Below, in pieces: positions 8,416 through 14,986 of a stretch of 15,422 nucleotides of DNA; position 1 is the stretch's first letter; every line of letters begins with the position of its first letter. Position numbers and translations under genes: made by a program. The stretch is taken from contig DLRJ01000005.1 of the NCBI GenBank assembly GCA_002500485.1, positions 1 through 15,422 of the forward strand. Reading direction: 5' to 3'. The stretch is from Dehalococcoidia bacterium UBA7891. GTDB lineage: Bacteria; Chloroflexota; Dehalococcoidia; Lucifugimonadales; UBA826. Under the pieces are notes generated by a model, which was given only the letters and a program-made list of their open reading frames with translations, was not told the DNA's origin and did no database searches.

Positions 8416-9261
8416 ATGACAATAGATTGCCATACTCATATTCTCCCCCCAGACATTATTAAAAAAAAAGATCAATATCTAAAAAAGGATTCAACCTTTG
8501 AAGCGTTATTTTCATCCAAGAATTCAGTCATGGTTACAGCAGAAACGCTAATTAATGAGCTAGATCAATCAGGGATCTCCAGTGCGGTAGTGTTAGGAAT
8601 GGGTTGGCAGGATACTGGTCTAAATTCTTATGTGAATGATTATATTTTAGAAAGCTCGTCACAAAATCCATTCCGGCTGTACCCGTTCACCGGAATAAAT
8701 CCTGCTTCTGGTAAAGCCGGAATCAAGGAAGCTGAAAGATGTGCAAATCTTGGGTCACATGGTTTTGGCGAAATACACCCGTCTTTCCAAAAGTTCAATT
8801 TGAACGATAAGTCCATTATGGAAAACTATATGTCCATTTTAGAATATAAAAACCTTCCCATAACGATTCATTGTTCAGAACCTGTGGGACATAATTATCC
8901 AGGAAAAGGAACTGTTAACCTAAAAACAATAGAAGATTTCGTGATTGATTTTCCTGAAAATAAAATAATTTTGGGTCATTGGGGAGGAGGCCTACCTTTT
9001 TACGAACTGATGCCTGAAGTGAAATTGGCCTTCAAAAACGTTTACTATGACTCAGCAGCATCCCCGTTTCTTTATAGCCCCGATGTTTTTTCAATTATGG
9101 CTCAACTAGTCGACACCAAAAAAATGCTGTTCGGAAGTGATTACCCCGTGATCAAGCAAGATAGGGTACTTATTCAATTGGAAAATTCATCCCTATCGGA
9201 ATCACAAAAATTAGCTATACAGCACACTAACATGAAAAATTTGATTCCTGGTTCTAATTAA
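8416..9261 (+). CDS. Amidohydrolase family protein (Amidohydro_2, TIM barrel)
   Basis: Metal-dependent TIM-barrel hydrolase of the amidohydrolase 2 / ACMSD-like family, which includes hydrolases and nonoxidative decarboxylases. Metal-site candidates are all in place: HxH at His6 and His8 (DCHTH), Glu119 (FGEIHP), His152 (TIHCSEP), His188 (ILGHWGG) and Asp242 (FGSDYP). Its 281 residues are a little short of ACMSD (about 330) but span the full motif set. No signal peptide is visible, so it should be cytoplasmic. AGGTAAG at 8404-8410, five bases before the ATG, supports the start, and the HxH only six residues in matches the family. It is divergent from the dehydrogenase, which hints at shared regulation in a degradation pathway; the substrate is unknown. 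No good hairpin terminator follows. Confidence 0.87.
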   Translation: MTIDCHTHILPPDIIKKKDQYLKKDSTFEALFSSKNSVMVTAETLINELDQSGISSAVVLGMGWQDTGLNSYVNDYILESSSQNPFRLYPFTGINPASGKAGIKEAERCANLGSHGFGEIHPSFQKFNLNDKSIMENYMSILEYKNLPITIHCSEPVGHNYPGKGTVNLKTIEDFVIDFPENKIILGHWGGGLPFYELMPEVKLAFKNVYYDSAASPFLYSPDVFSIMAQLVDTKKMLFGSDYPVIKQDRVLIQLENSSLSESQKLAIQHTNMKNLIPGSN

Positions 9262-9301
9262 AAATAACGCCTCAAAACCGCAGGTAGCCACAGTATTTCG
9301 G

Positions 9302-9331
9302 TTGTTAAATTTGTCACAATCCTGTTATAAT
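9302..9331 (+). promoter_or_regulatory. Extended -10 promoter of the zinc-ribbon gene
   Basis: TTGTTA (9302-9307, 4 of 6 to consensus), an 18-base spacer and a perfect TATAAT (9326-9331) preceded by TG at 9323-9324, making an extended -10. Transcription would begin near 9338 and give a leader of about 40 bases ending in the strong ribosome site AGGAGA (9368-9373). The best promoter in the window. Confidence 0.6.
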
Positions 9332-9377
9332 TTCCTGAATTTTAAACACCCAAGGGCGGTGGAAACGAGGAGAAAAA

Positions 9378-9590
9378 ATGTCAGAGAATTCATATCCTGA
9401 ATGTAGAGATTGCGGAAAAGGGAGTTTGCTACCCTTGTCGGATTTTGGAAGCCAAGGGGCCCCTATCCATTACAAGGCTTGGGTTTGCAGTGATCCTGAT
9501 TGCGGATTCAATATTAAGATCCGTAATGGAGACGTTTATTTAAACGAGCCGATTGCCAGTGGAGCTTCTCATTCCCCAAGAATGAGGTAA
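9378..9590 (+). CDS. Small zinc-ribbon protein of unknown function
   Basis: A 70-residue protein I cannot assign to a named family. Two cysteine pairs, Cys9/Cys12 (CRDC) and Cys37/Cys42 (CSDPDC), are separated by 24 residues and form a likely four-cysteine zinc ribbon. Aromatic and beta-prone residues lie between and after them (HYKAWVC, GFNIKIRNGDVYL). The last 13 or so residues are Ser/Gly/Ala-rich and look disordered. There is no membrane segment or signal peptide, so it should be cytoplasmic. The gene is real by its signals: AGGAGA four bases before the ATG, an extended -10 promoter upstream and a strong terminator 23 bases after the stop. It is transcribed alone. Possible roles are nucleic-acid binding, a metal-binding accessory protein or a partner of a larger enzyme; the sequence does not choose among these. 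Confidence 0.8.
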   Translation: MSENSYPECRDCGKGSLLPLSDFGSQGAPIHYKAWVCSDPDCGFNIKIRNGDVYLNEPIASGASHSPRMR

Positions 9591-9613
9591 TAAAGAAACA
9601 TATACAAATTGGC

Positions 9614-9647
9614 AGAAAAGCCCTCAACATGGAGGGCTTTTCTTTTT
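9614..9647 (+). terminator. Intrinsic terminator after the zinc-ribbon gene
   Basis: A perfect 12-base stem, AGAAAAGCCCTC (9614-9625) with GAGGGCTTTTCT (9632-9643), a 6-base loop and TTTT at 9644-9647. The A run on the left arm means the stem could also act on the minus strand. It isolates the zinc-ribbon gene from the sortase. Confidence 0.9.
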
Positions 9648-9685
9648 ACCACTGCTGTACCATATAGGGATACAGGATATCGTTA

Positions 9686-10657
9686 ATGTCTACCTATGAG
9701 TCTCATTTACCTGGAAATGGTCGCTCCTCAATGATGAAGCCCGTCGGGATCATTTTAGTGTCCTCAGGCCTCATAATACTTGGGATAATTGCTGTAGCCA
9801 TTTTCTTACTAAGAACACCCGCCGCCGAACTTGAATCCTTAAACGCGGAATATGGAAACCCGACTATCAATGCTGTTCATGGAATCACTCCCACTCCAAA
9901 CATGAACCAATTAGACCAAACCATGAAAAGAAAAACTATCTCTGAAACAGGAACAATAGATATTAATGAAGCTTTAATTGTCCATGAGGATATTAAGCTC
10001 AACCCTCAACCCGACCAGTATGAAGTGGAAAATTTTTCTGAGCTGCTAGATGGATACGGGGAAAATGCGCCCCTGAGGAAAATACACCCCAAAAGCTGGT
10101 CAGATCCTAATTGGCTTTTGCCTGACAAATTTGATACCTCAGACTATACCCAAGGTAGTTTCGCTTTCAGTGTGATCGATATTTCTGATATCAGTGTTGA
10201 ATTGCTTTCAGGCATACCTGGGAAAATCTCAATACCGATACTGAACCTGACAGCCCCTGTGGAAAATTTAGCGATCATAGAAAAAGATGGCCGCATGGCC
10301 TACGAAACCCCAAAAAATTTAGTAGGTCGCATACCATCATCTCCCAATCAATCTGACACCTTCACAGGATGGTATTTCGGGCACCTAGAAAGTCCTCTAA
10401 AAGGAGAGGGAAACGTTTTTCATAACTTACCCGCAATTGCTGAACATTTGCTCAACGGTAATGAAGTACTAATTTCTTTAGAAAAACCTGAAAAAAAGCT
10501 AGTGTATCAAGTAACAAAATCCGAAGTAATTCATGAATCAGACCTAAAATTGTACGATCCCGGTCTGGGAAAGATAATTTTAGTGACCTGCTCCAACAGG
10601 CCGATATACGACCACAGACAATTGGTCACAGCTACTCTTGTCGGAGTAGTGGAATAG
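9686..10657 (+). CDS. Membrane-anchored sortase family transpeptidase
   Basis: Sortase-family cysteine transpeptidase that cuts a sorting signal and joins the protein to a surface acceptor, acting outside the membrane. The N-terminus has one strongly hydrophobic segment (about 19-42) after a short polar start, so it is a signal anchor with the enzyme outside. A long linker of roughly 130 residues, with Pro and Thr in places, precedes the catalytic domain (about 178-323). The triad is readable: His233 (WYFGHLESP), Cys302 (LVTCSN) and Arg311 (DHRQLV). At 323 residues it is longer than most sortases because of the linker. AGGA at 9674-9677 supports the ATG at 9686; the Met pair at residues 16-17 is another possible start that keeps the anchor. 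No LPXTG-like substrate is encoded in the window, so it may be a housekeeping enzyme. Class (E/F-like) is uncertain. Its stop codon directly touches that of the convergent LysR gene. Confidence 0.88.
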   Translation: MSTYESHLPGNGRSSMMKPVGIILVSSGLIILGIIAVAIFLLRTPAAELESLNAEYGNPTINAVHGITPTPNMNQLDQTMKRKTISETGTIDINEALIVHEDIKLNPQPDQYEVENFSELLDGYGENAPLRKIHPKSWSDPNWLLPDKFDTSDYTQGSFAFSVIDISDISVELLSGIPGKISIPILNLTAPVENLAIIEKDGRMAYETPKNLVGRIPSSPNQSDTFTGWYFGHLESPLKGEGNVFHNLPAIAEHLLNGNEVLISLEKPEKKLVYQVTKSEVIHESDLKLYDPGLGKIILVTCSNRPIYDHRQLVTATLVGVVE

Positions 10658-11539
10658 TTATTTCGTAACCAACATTGTTCTCATAACTTCCATGAACTTT
10701 TCAGCCGGATCTGACATATTCTTCCCTGGTAGAGTCAGTATTCCAGCCTGATCTACCGGCAAGAAATTAGCGAGGGAAACCATCCCAAGCTTAGATAAAT
10801 CATCGTCTTCAATGGCCAATCTTGGCCCTATTGACACTCCCATGCCAAGAGCAACATATTTCTTAATCATGTCCATGCTCTCTAACTCCATGATTACCTC
10901 ATATTTGAGAGCGTCTTTCTGAAGCTGTTCTTCTAGAATGGTCCTAGTATAAGTACCCTTAGCCATCAAAATTAAAGGATACCTAGCAATTGGCTCCAAT
11001 GACTGAATATTTCTTGAGAGTAATTCGTGTCCTTTTGGTGCTATAAGCACCCTCTCATAAAGAAATAAAGGTTCAAAATGTAAATCATCCCCTCTTTCTG
11101 GATGCTGTATTATGCCAATGTCTACTTCCCCTGTCCGTACCAAATTGGTTACTTCATTTCTATTGGCGGATTGAATTCTTAAATACACCGCTGGGTATAG
11201 CTTATTAAATTTCTGTACGACACTAAGTAAAGTGTGCGGAATAATATCTGGAGTCGATGCAATGGTCACCGGCCCTCTTTCCTCAGCCAATGAAATTATC
11301 GACGACAAAGAATCTATTCCTTCTAAAAGGGGATTGGAAAGCTCATATATCGTTTGGCCAGTTAAGGTAAGGCGAATAGGTCTTGTCACCCTGTCGAACA
11401 GGGGAACTGACAATTCTCTCTCCAATTTTTTTATGTGGGTCGTGACAGTAGGTTGTCCAATATTCAATTCCTTTGCCGCTTTAGAAATACTTCTAAGTTT
11501 GGCAGCTGCGACAAAACTTTTTAATTCTCTCAGTTCCAT
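10658..11539 (-). CDS. LysR family transcriptional regulator
   Basis: LysR-type DNA-binding regulator of normal length, 293 residues. The winged helix-turn-helix spans about 1-60, with the recognition region SISKAAKELNIGQPTVTTHI at 17-36 and a linker helix to about 85. The effector-binding domain (about 90-290) starts with VTIASTPDIIPHTLL and includes the typical VDIGIIQHP near 139-147. The effector cannot be named; the domain looks generally CysB/CbbR-like. The start gives the standard LysR opening (MELRELKSFV), but no Shine-Dalgarno site precedes it. It faces away from ftsY across a 174-base gap that holds several palindromes, which would suit autoregulation. FtsY is an unlikely target, so the regulated genes may be elsewhere or include the neighbouring sortase. 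Confidence 0.93.
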   Translation of the reverse strand: MELRELKSFVAAAKLRSISKAAKELNIGQPTVTTHIKKLERELSVPLFDRVTRPIRLTLTGQTIYELSNPLLEGIDSLSSIISLAEERGPVTIASTPDIIPHTLLSVVQKFNKLYPAVYLRIQSANRNEVTNLVRTGEVDIGIIQHPERGDDLHFEPLFLYERVLIAPKGHELLSRNIQSLEPIARYPLILMAKGTYTRTILEEQLQKDALKYEVIMELESMDMIKKYVALGMGVSIGPRLAIEDDDLSKLGMVSLANFLPVDQAGILTLPGKNMSDPAEKFMEVMRTMLVTK

Positions 11540-11569
11540 GAGGTTAATTTCTCGCTTTATTACAAATCT

Positions 11570-11605
11570 TGATGCATGATAGTGTACATTATTTCATGGC
11601 GCCAT
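11570..11605. promoter_or_regulatory. Cluster of palindromes between lysR and ftsY
   Basis: Three dyad sequences lie in 36 bases, starting 31 bases upstream of the lysR start: near-palindrome TGATGCATGA (11570-11579), ATAGTGTACATTAT (11579-11592, 12 of 14 symmetric around TGTACA) and perfect ATGGCGCCAT (11596-11605). The first two centres are 11 bases apart, about one helical turn. LysR regulators commonly bind such sites near their own promoter, so this is a candidate operator region. Confidence 0.4.
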
Positions 11606-11713
11606 ATAAATAACAGACTTAAATTGGCTTGCGATATAGAATAAAATTTGTAATCGCTTTTGATATTTAAATCCATTCACCCTGACCGCTTTAAAATTTG
11701 ATAAATATTACAA

Positions 11714-12637
11714 ATGAACGTTTTCAAAAAAAGAAACCCCACCAAATTCACTGAATCTCTTGAAAAAACCCGAAGTAGTTTAGTCGGCCAATTAGGAGAT
11801 CTATTCAAAAAATCAGAACTAGACACTGAATTCTGGGAGGATCTAGAGGGCACATTGATTTCAGCAGATACCGGGTTAGAAACCGCTGAAAAGATAGTTT
11901 CCCAACTCCGAGAAAACGCAAAAGCAAAAAACATATCCACCGGTAAAGAATGTCTGAAAGAACTTCGAAGTGAATTGAAAAATATATTCGACCTCAAAGA
12001 CGAAGATCCACTTACTAGAGCTCAAAAGCCAGTTGTTTTCGTGATGGTGGGTGTGAATGGGGCAGGTAAAACTACATCGATAGCAAAATTGACTCATTTA
12101 CTAATAAGTCTGAATCAAAAGGTAATATTAGGTGCTGCTGATACCTTTCGTGCAGCAGCTGTGGACCAAATACAGATTTGGGGAGATAAATTGGGAGTTA
12201 CTGTTATTGCTCAAGATCCAGGGTCAGATCCAGGGGCCGTGGCTTTTGATACTATCAAGGCCGCAAAAAGTAGAAATATGGATGTTGCCATCATCGACAC
12301 AGCAGGTAGACTGCAAGGCAAATCAAATCTAATGGAAGAGCTCAAAAAGATATCAAAAATAATCATCAGAGAATCCGATGAATCCTCAGTGAAAATTATC
12401 CTCACAATAGACGGCACTACGGGGCAGAACGGTCTAATCCAAGCTATTGAATTCACAAAATTTGTGAGTCCAGACGGAATATTTCTCAGCAAATTAGATG
12501 GGACTGCTAAAGGGGGAATAGCGATAGCTATTGCTGATCAGTTAAAGATCCCCATATGGTTCGTTGGAACAGGCGAACAGCCTGATGACATTGCAGTTTT
12601 CGATCCCAATTTGTTTATATCCAGGATAATAGACTAA
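11714..12637 (+). CDS. ftsY: Signal recognition particle receptor FtsY
   Basis: SRP receptor GTPase at the inner face of the membrane. It pairs with Ffh and hands ribosomes making membrane proteins to the translocon. The 307 residues are the short form: a brief basic N-terminus and an alpha-helical N domain (about 10-90), then the NG GTPase domain, without the long acidic A region of E. coli FtsY. Motifs are G1 GVNGAGKT (113-120), G2 DTFRAAA (143-149), G3 DTAGR (195-199), G4 SKLD (259-262, Ser in place of the usual Thr) and GTGE (285-288). DGTAKGG and the ending GTGEQPDDIAVFDP are typical of FtsY and distinguish it from Ffh, as does the missing methionine-rich M domain. The start matches the family, although AT-rich sequence with no Shine-Dalgarno site precedes it. 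It is followed after 25 bases by a large membrane protein gene, probably in the same operon. Confidence 0.97.
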   Translation: MNVFKKRNPTKFTESLEKTRSSLVGQLGDLFKKSELDTEFWEDLEGTLISADTGLETAEKIVSQLRENAKAKNISTGKECLKELRSELKNIFDLKDEDPLTRAQKPVVFVMVGVNGAGKTTSIAKLTHLLISLNQKVILGAADTFRAAAVDQIQIWGDKLGVTVIAQDPGSDPGAVAFDTIKAAKSRNMDVAIIDTAGRLQGKSNLMEELKKISKIIIRESDESSVKIILTIDGTTGQNGLIQAIEFTKFVSPDGIFLSKLDGTAKGGIAIAIADQLKIPIWFVGTGEQPDDIAVFDPNLFISRIID

Positions 12638-12662
12638 ATAGTAAAATAGAGACGATTTCATA

Positions 12663-14954
12663 ATGCTTTACGGCATAACATGGCTGATTTTAATAGAAGT
12701 TGTGGGATTTGCTACATTTGTAATTTTCCTTAGTATCTTTAGAACGATACCTGATAAGGGTTATTCAATCAGCAAACCCCTCGGCATAATATGCCTGTCC
12801 CTCGTGACATGGTTACTTTCGATTTCCAAAATAATCCCGGCCACCGATATTACAACAATACTAGTTTTTATCGGGTTAATTATATGTTCCTTAACTATAG
12901 GCACAATTCGAGTTAAGAGTTTAAAACAAATTGTGAAAAATAATTGGCGAATAATTTCCTTAACAGAATTGATATTCCTGCTAACCTATCTGATTTTTTT
13001 TAGCATTAGATACTTTGACCCTGGAATAAATCACACTGAACAACCGATGGATTTTGCTTTTTTAAACTCATCTATAAGAACCGTAAGTGGACAACCTCTT
13101 GATCCTTGGTTCCATGGTGACACCATCAGTTATTATTATTTCGGTTATTGGATATTTGGCACACTCTCAAAAATTTCATTAATCCCCACCATAGCCACAT
13201 ATAATCTTTCGTTGGTTGCAATACCTGCGATGACCGCGTCTTCAATATTCACACTAACTTCAATACTTTTACGATTCTCCCGAGTGAAATTCGATTTCTT
13301 GAAAATTTCGTGCGGTGTGATTGCATCGCTCACAGCTGTATTTATGGGAAACTTACAAGGGTTTTTAGAGTTCTTAAGAATCAATTCGATTGGATCATCC
13401 GGGTTTTGGCAAAGAGTTTGCATTGATGGGATGCAAAATCCAGCAATCAATACAATAGACAGCTGGAGACCTACTGAATTTTGGTGGTGGTTTAGAAGTT
13501 CAAGAATAATCAACTATTTTGGCCCTGCATGTGAAGGACAAAGCTTTGATTACACTATCAATGAATTCCCTTTCTTTAGCTATCTCCTTGGAGATCTGCA
13601 CCCGCACGTTATGGCCACGCCATTTGTATTGACTTTCGTATACATTGCTTATGATTTATCCAAAAAAGACTTAACCAAACCCCTTGGAATAATGTATTGG
13701 CTGGAAGTTGCATTGGCAGGAGTAATGCTAGGGTGTGTGAGTTTTATCAATATGTGGATAGCCCCTGTTTGTATAGCCATAATCCTCGGAATATATAGCC
13801 TACATTGGCTTTCAAATAGCAATCTCAATCCGATTAAATTAGCGAAATCTATTTCATTGGTATTCTTCCTAGGTGCGCTCGTGCTTCTACCTTACCTATG
13901 GTCTTTTCAATCATCCATCGATAGCCTATCAAAAACCCAATATCAGACATCAATTATCCATGGATTTGTGGTTTGGAGCCCTTTATTAATACTTTCAATT
14001 CCCTTAGTAGTGGGTACTTTTTGGACGACCCATATCAGTACAGCTTGGAAATATCACCTGGGTATTTCTTTCACAGTAGTCAGCATACCCTGGATGATAA
14101 GGTTTTTGATCCCTGAAGCCAATATTGATTCCGAAGGACCAGGCATGCTTGGTTTTGCTTTCCCTATAACCATTTTATGTTTCATTTCCACATTGACTTT
14201 ATTGACCCTAACGACTAGAAAAGGCGTTAGTAGGCGAATCATAGTTCTTTCAATTTTCTCTTTATCAATGTTTCTGATATTAATACCAGAACTTTTTTAC
14301 GTCGGCGACGTATATGGAAACCGAATGAACACAGTTTTCAAACTCTACTACCCTGCTTGGATACTACTATCAATCTGTGGGAGTTACTCAGTATATTATT
14401 GGTTGGCCGGATATATACGGCCTCAAAAGTTTCTCAAATATCTTTACACTTCAATTGCAGCCATAATCATTCTATGTGCCTTCTTTTATACACCAGCTGC
14501 TACCATGACTAAAATTAATGAATCCAGCATTTCAGGTTTTAAAAATTCCACGGCAAGGCTAACAGACCTAGAAGTGTCGGCTCTTGCATATGCCAACCAA
14601 AACATAAGCCTTGACCAGGTAATATTAGAATCCGTCGGAGAATGGGATGGTTCGGGATTCATCTCCCGAAATACCGGTATCCCAAATTTAGTCAACTGGC
14701 CGGGCCATGAAAGTCAATGGCGAGATTCTGATCCTGCCATATATCAAAGAGCCGCTGACGTAGAGACGATATATTCTACTAGGGACCTCGCCCAAGCAAA
14801 ATCATTATTGGGAAAATACGAAATTAACTTCATTTACGTGGGTGATCTTGAATTGAATCGGTATACCGCTGAACAATTAGAGAAATTCCAATCTCTTGGC
14901 ACAATAGTGTTTGGAGATTTGGGTAGTGTCAGCATTTTTGAGATTGACCGTTGA
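12663..14954 (+). CDS. DUF2298 multi-pass membrane protein (Chlor_Arch_YYY family)
   Basis: Very hydrophobic 763-residue integral membrane protein, probably with a dozen or more membrane segments through about residue 615 and then a soluble C-terminal domain (about 620-763). It carries the family signature YYYFG at 157-161. Other conserved-looking elements are HTEQPMDF (124-131, with Glu126 and Asp130), the loop motif GDLHPHV (310-316) and GNRMNTVFK (552-560). The C-terminal part has EWDGSGF and NWPGHESQWR. The length fits the single-copy class of TIGR03662, a family found mainly in Chloroflexi and Archaea. The acidic loop residues and overall layout resemble GT-C glycosyltransferases, so transfer of a lipid-linked sugar on the outer face is an inference; the function is not established. 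It starts 25 bases after ftsY with only a weak GAGA-type site, and its stop overlaps a possible TTG start of the next gene. Confidence 0.92.
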   Translation: MLYGITWLILIEVVGFATFVIFLSIFRTIPDKGYSISKPLGIICLSLVTWLLSISKIIPATDITTILVFIGLIICSLTIGTIRVKSLKQIVKNNWRIISLTELIFLLTYLIFFSIRYFDPGINHTEQPMDFAFLNSSIRTVSGQPLDPWFHGDTISYYYFGYWIFGTLSKISLIPTIATYNLSLVAIPAMTASSIFTLTSILLRFSRVKFDFLKISCGVIASLTAVFMGNLQGFLEFLRINSIGSSGFWQRVCIDGMQNPAINTIDSWRPTEFWWWFRSSRIINYFGPACEGQSFDYTINEFPFFSYLLGDLHPHVMATPFVLTFVYIAYDLSKKDLTKPLGIMYWLEVALAGVMLGCVSFINMWIAPVCIAIILGIYSLHWLSNSNLNPIKLAKSISLVFFLGALVLLPYLWSFQSSIDSLSKTQYQTSIIHGFVVWSPLLILSIPLVVGTFWTTHISTAWKYHLGISFTVVSIPWMIRFLIPEANIDSEGPGMLGFAFPITILCFISTLTLLTLTTRKGVSRRIIVLSIFSLSMFLILIPELFYVGDVYGNRMNTVFKLYYPAWILLSICGSYSVYYWLAGYIRPQKFLKYLYTSIAAIIILCAFFYTPAATMTKINESSISGFKNSTARLTDLEVSALAYANQNISLDQVILESVGEWDGSGFISRNTGIPNLVNWPGHESQWRDSDPAIYQRAADVETIYSTRDLAQAKSLLGKYEINFIYVGDLELNRYTAEQLEKFQSLGTIVFGDLGSVSIFEIDR

Positions 14955-14986
14955 AATATATACAGAGATATTTCCATATTAAAAAA

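Noticed and set aside
7961..8416. 151-codon plus-strand reading frame whose TAA overlaps the amidohydrolase ATG
   Set aside because: It lies almost wholly antisense to the well-supported dehydrogenase, its translation has no family signature, and the stop-start overlap with the amidohydrolase is chance.
9311..9331. TTGTCA as the -35 of the zinc-ribbon promoter
   Set aside because: Its spacer to TATAAT is only 9 bases; TTGTTA at 9302 with an 18-base spacer fits better.
11232..11579. 115-codon plus-strand reading frame opposite lysR
   Set aside because: It is antisense to the conserved helix-turn-helix region of the regulator and shows no domain of its own.
12214..12234. Tandem GATCCAGG repeat with a 12-base period in ftsY
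   Set aside because: It encodes DPGSDPG, in line with the usual FtsY sequence at this place, so it is coding constraint rather than a repeat element.
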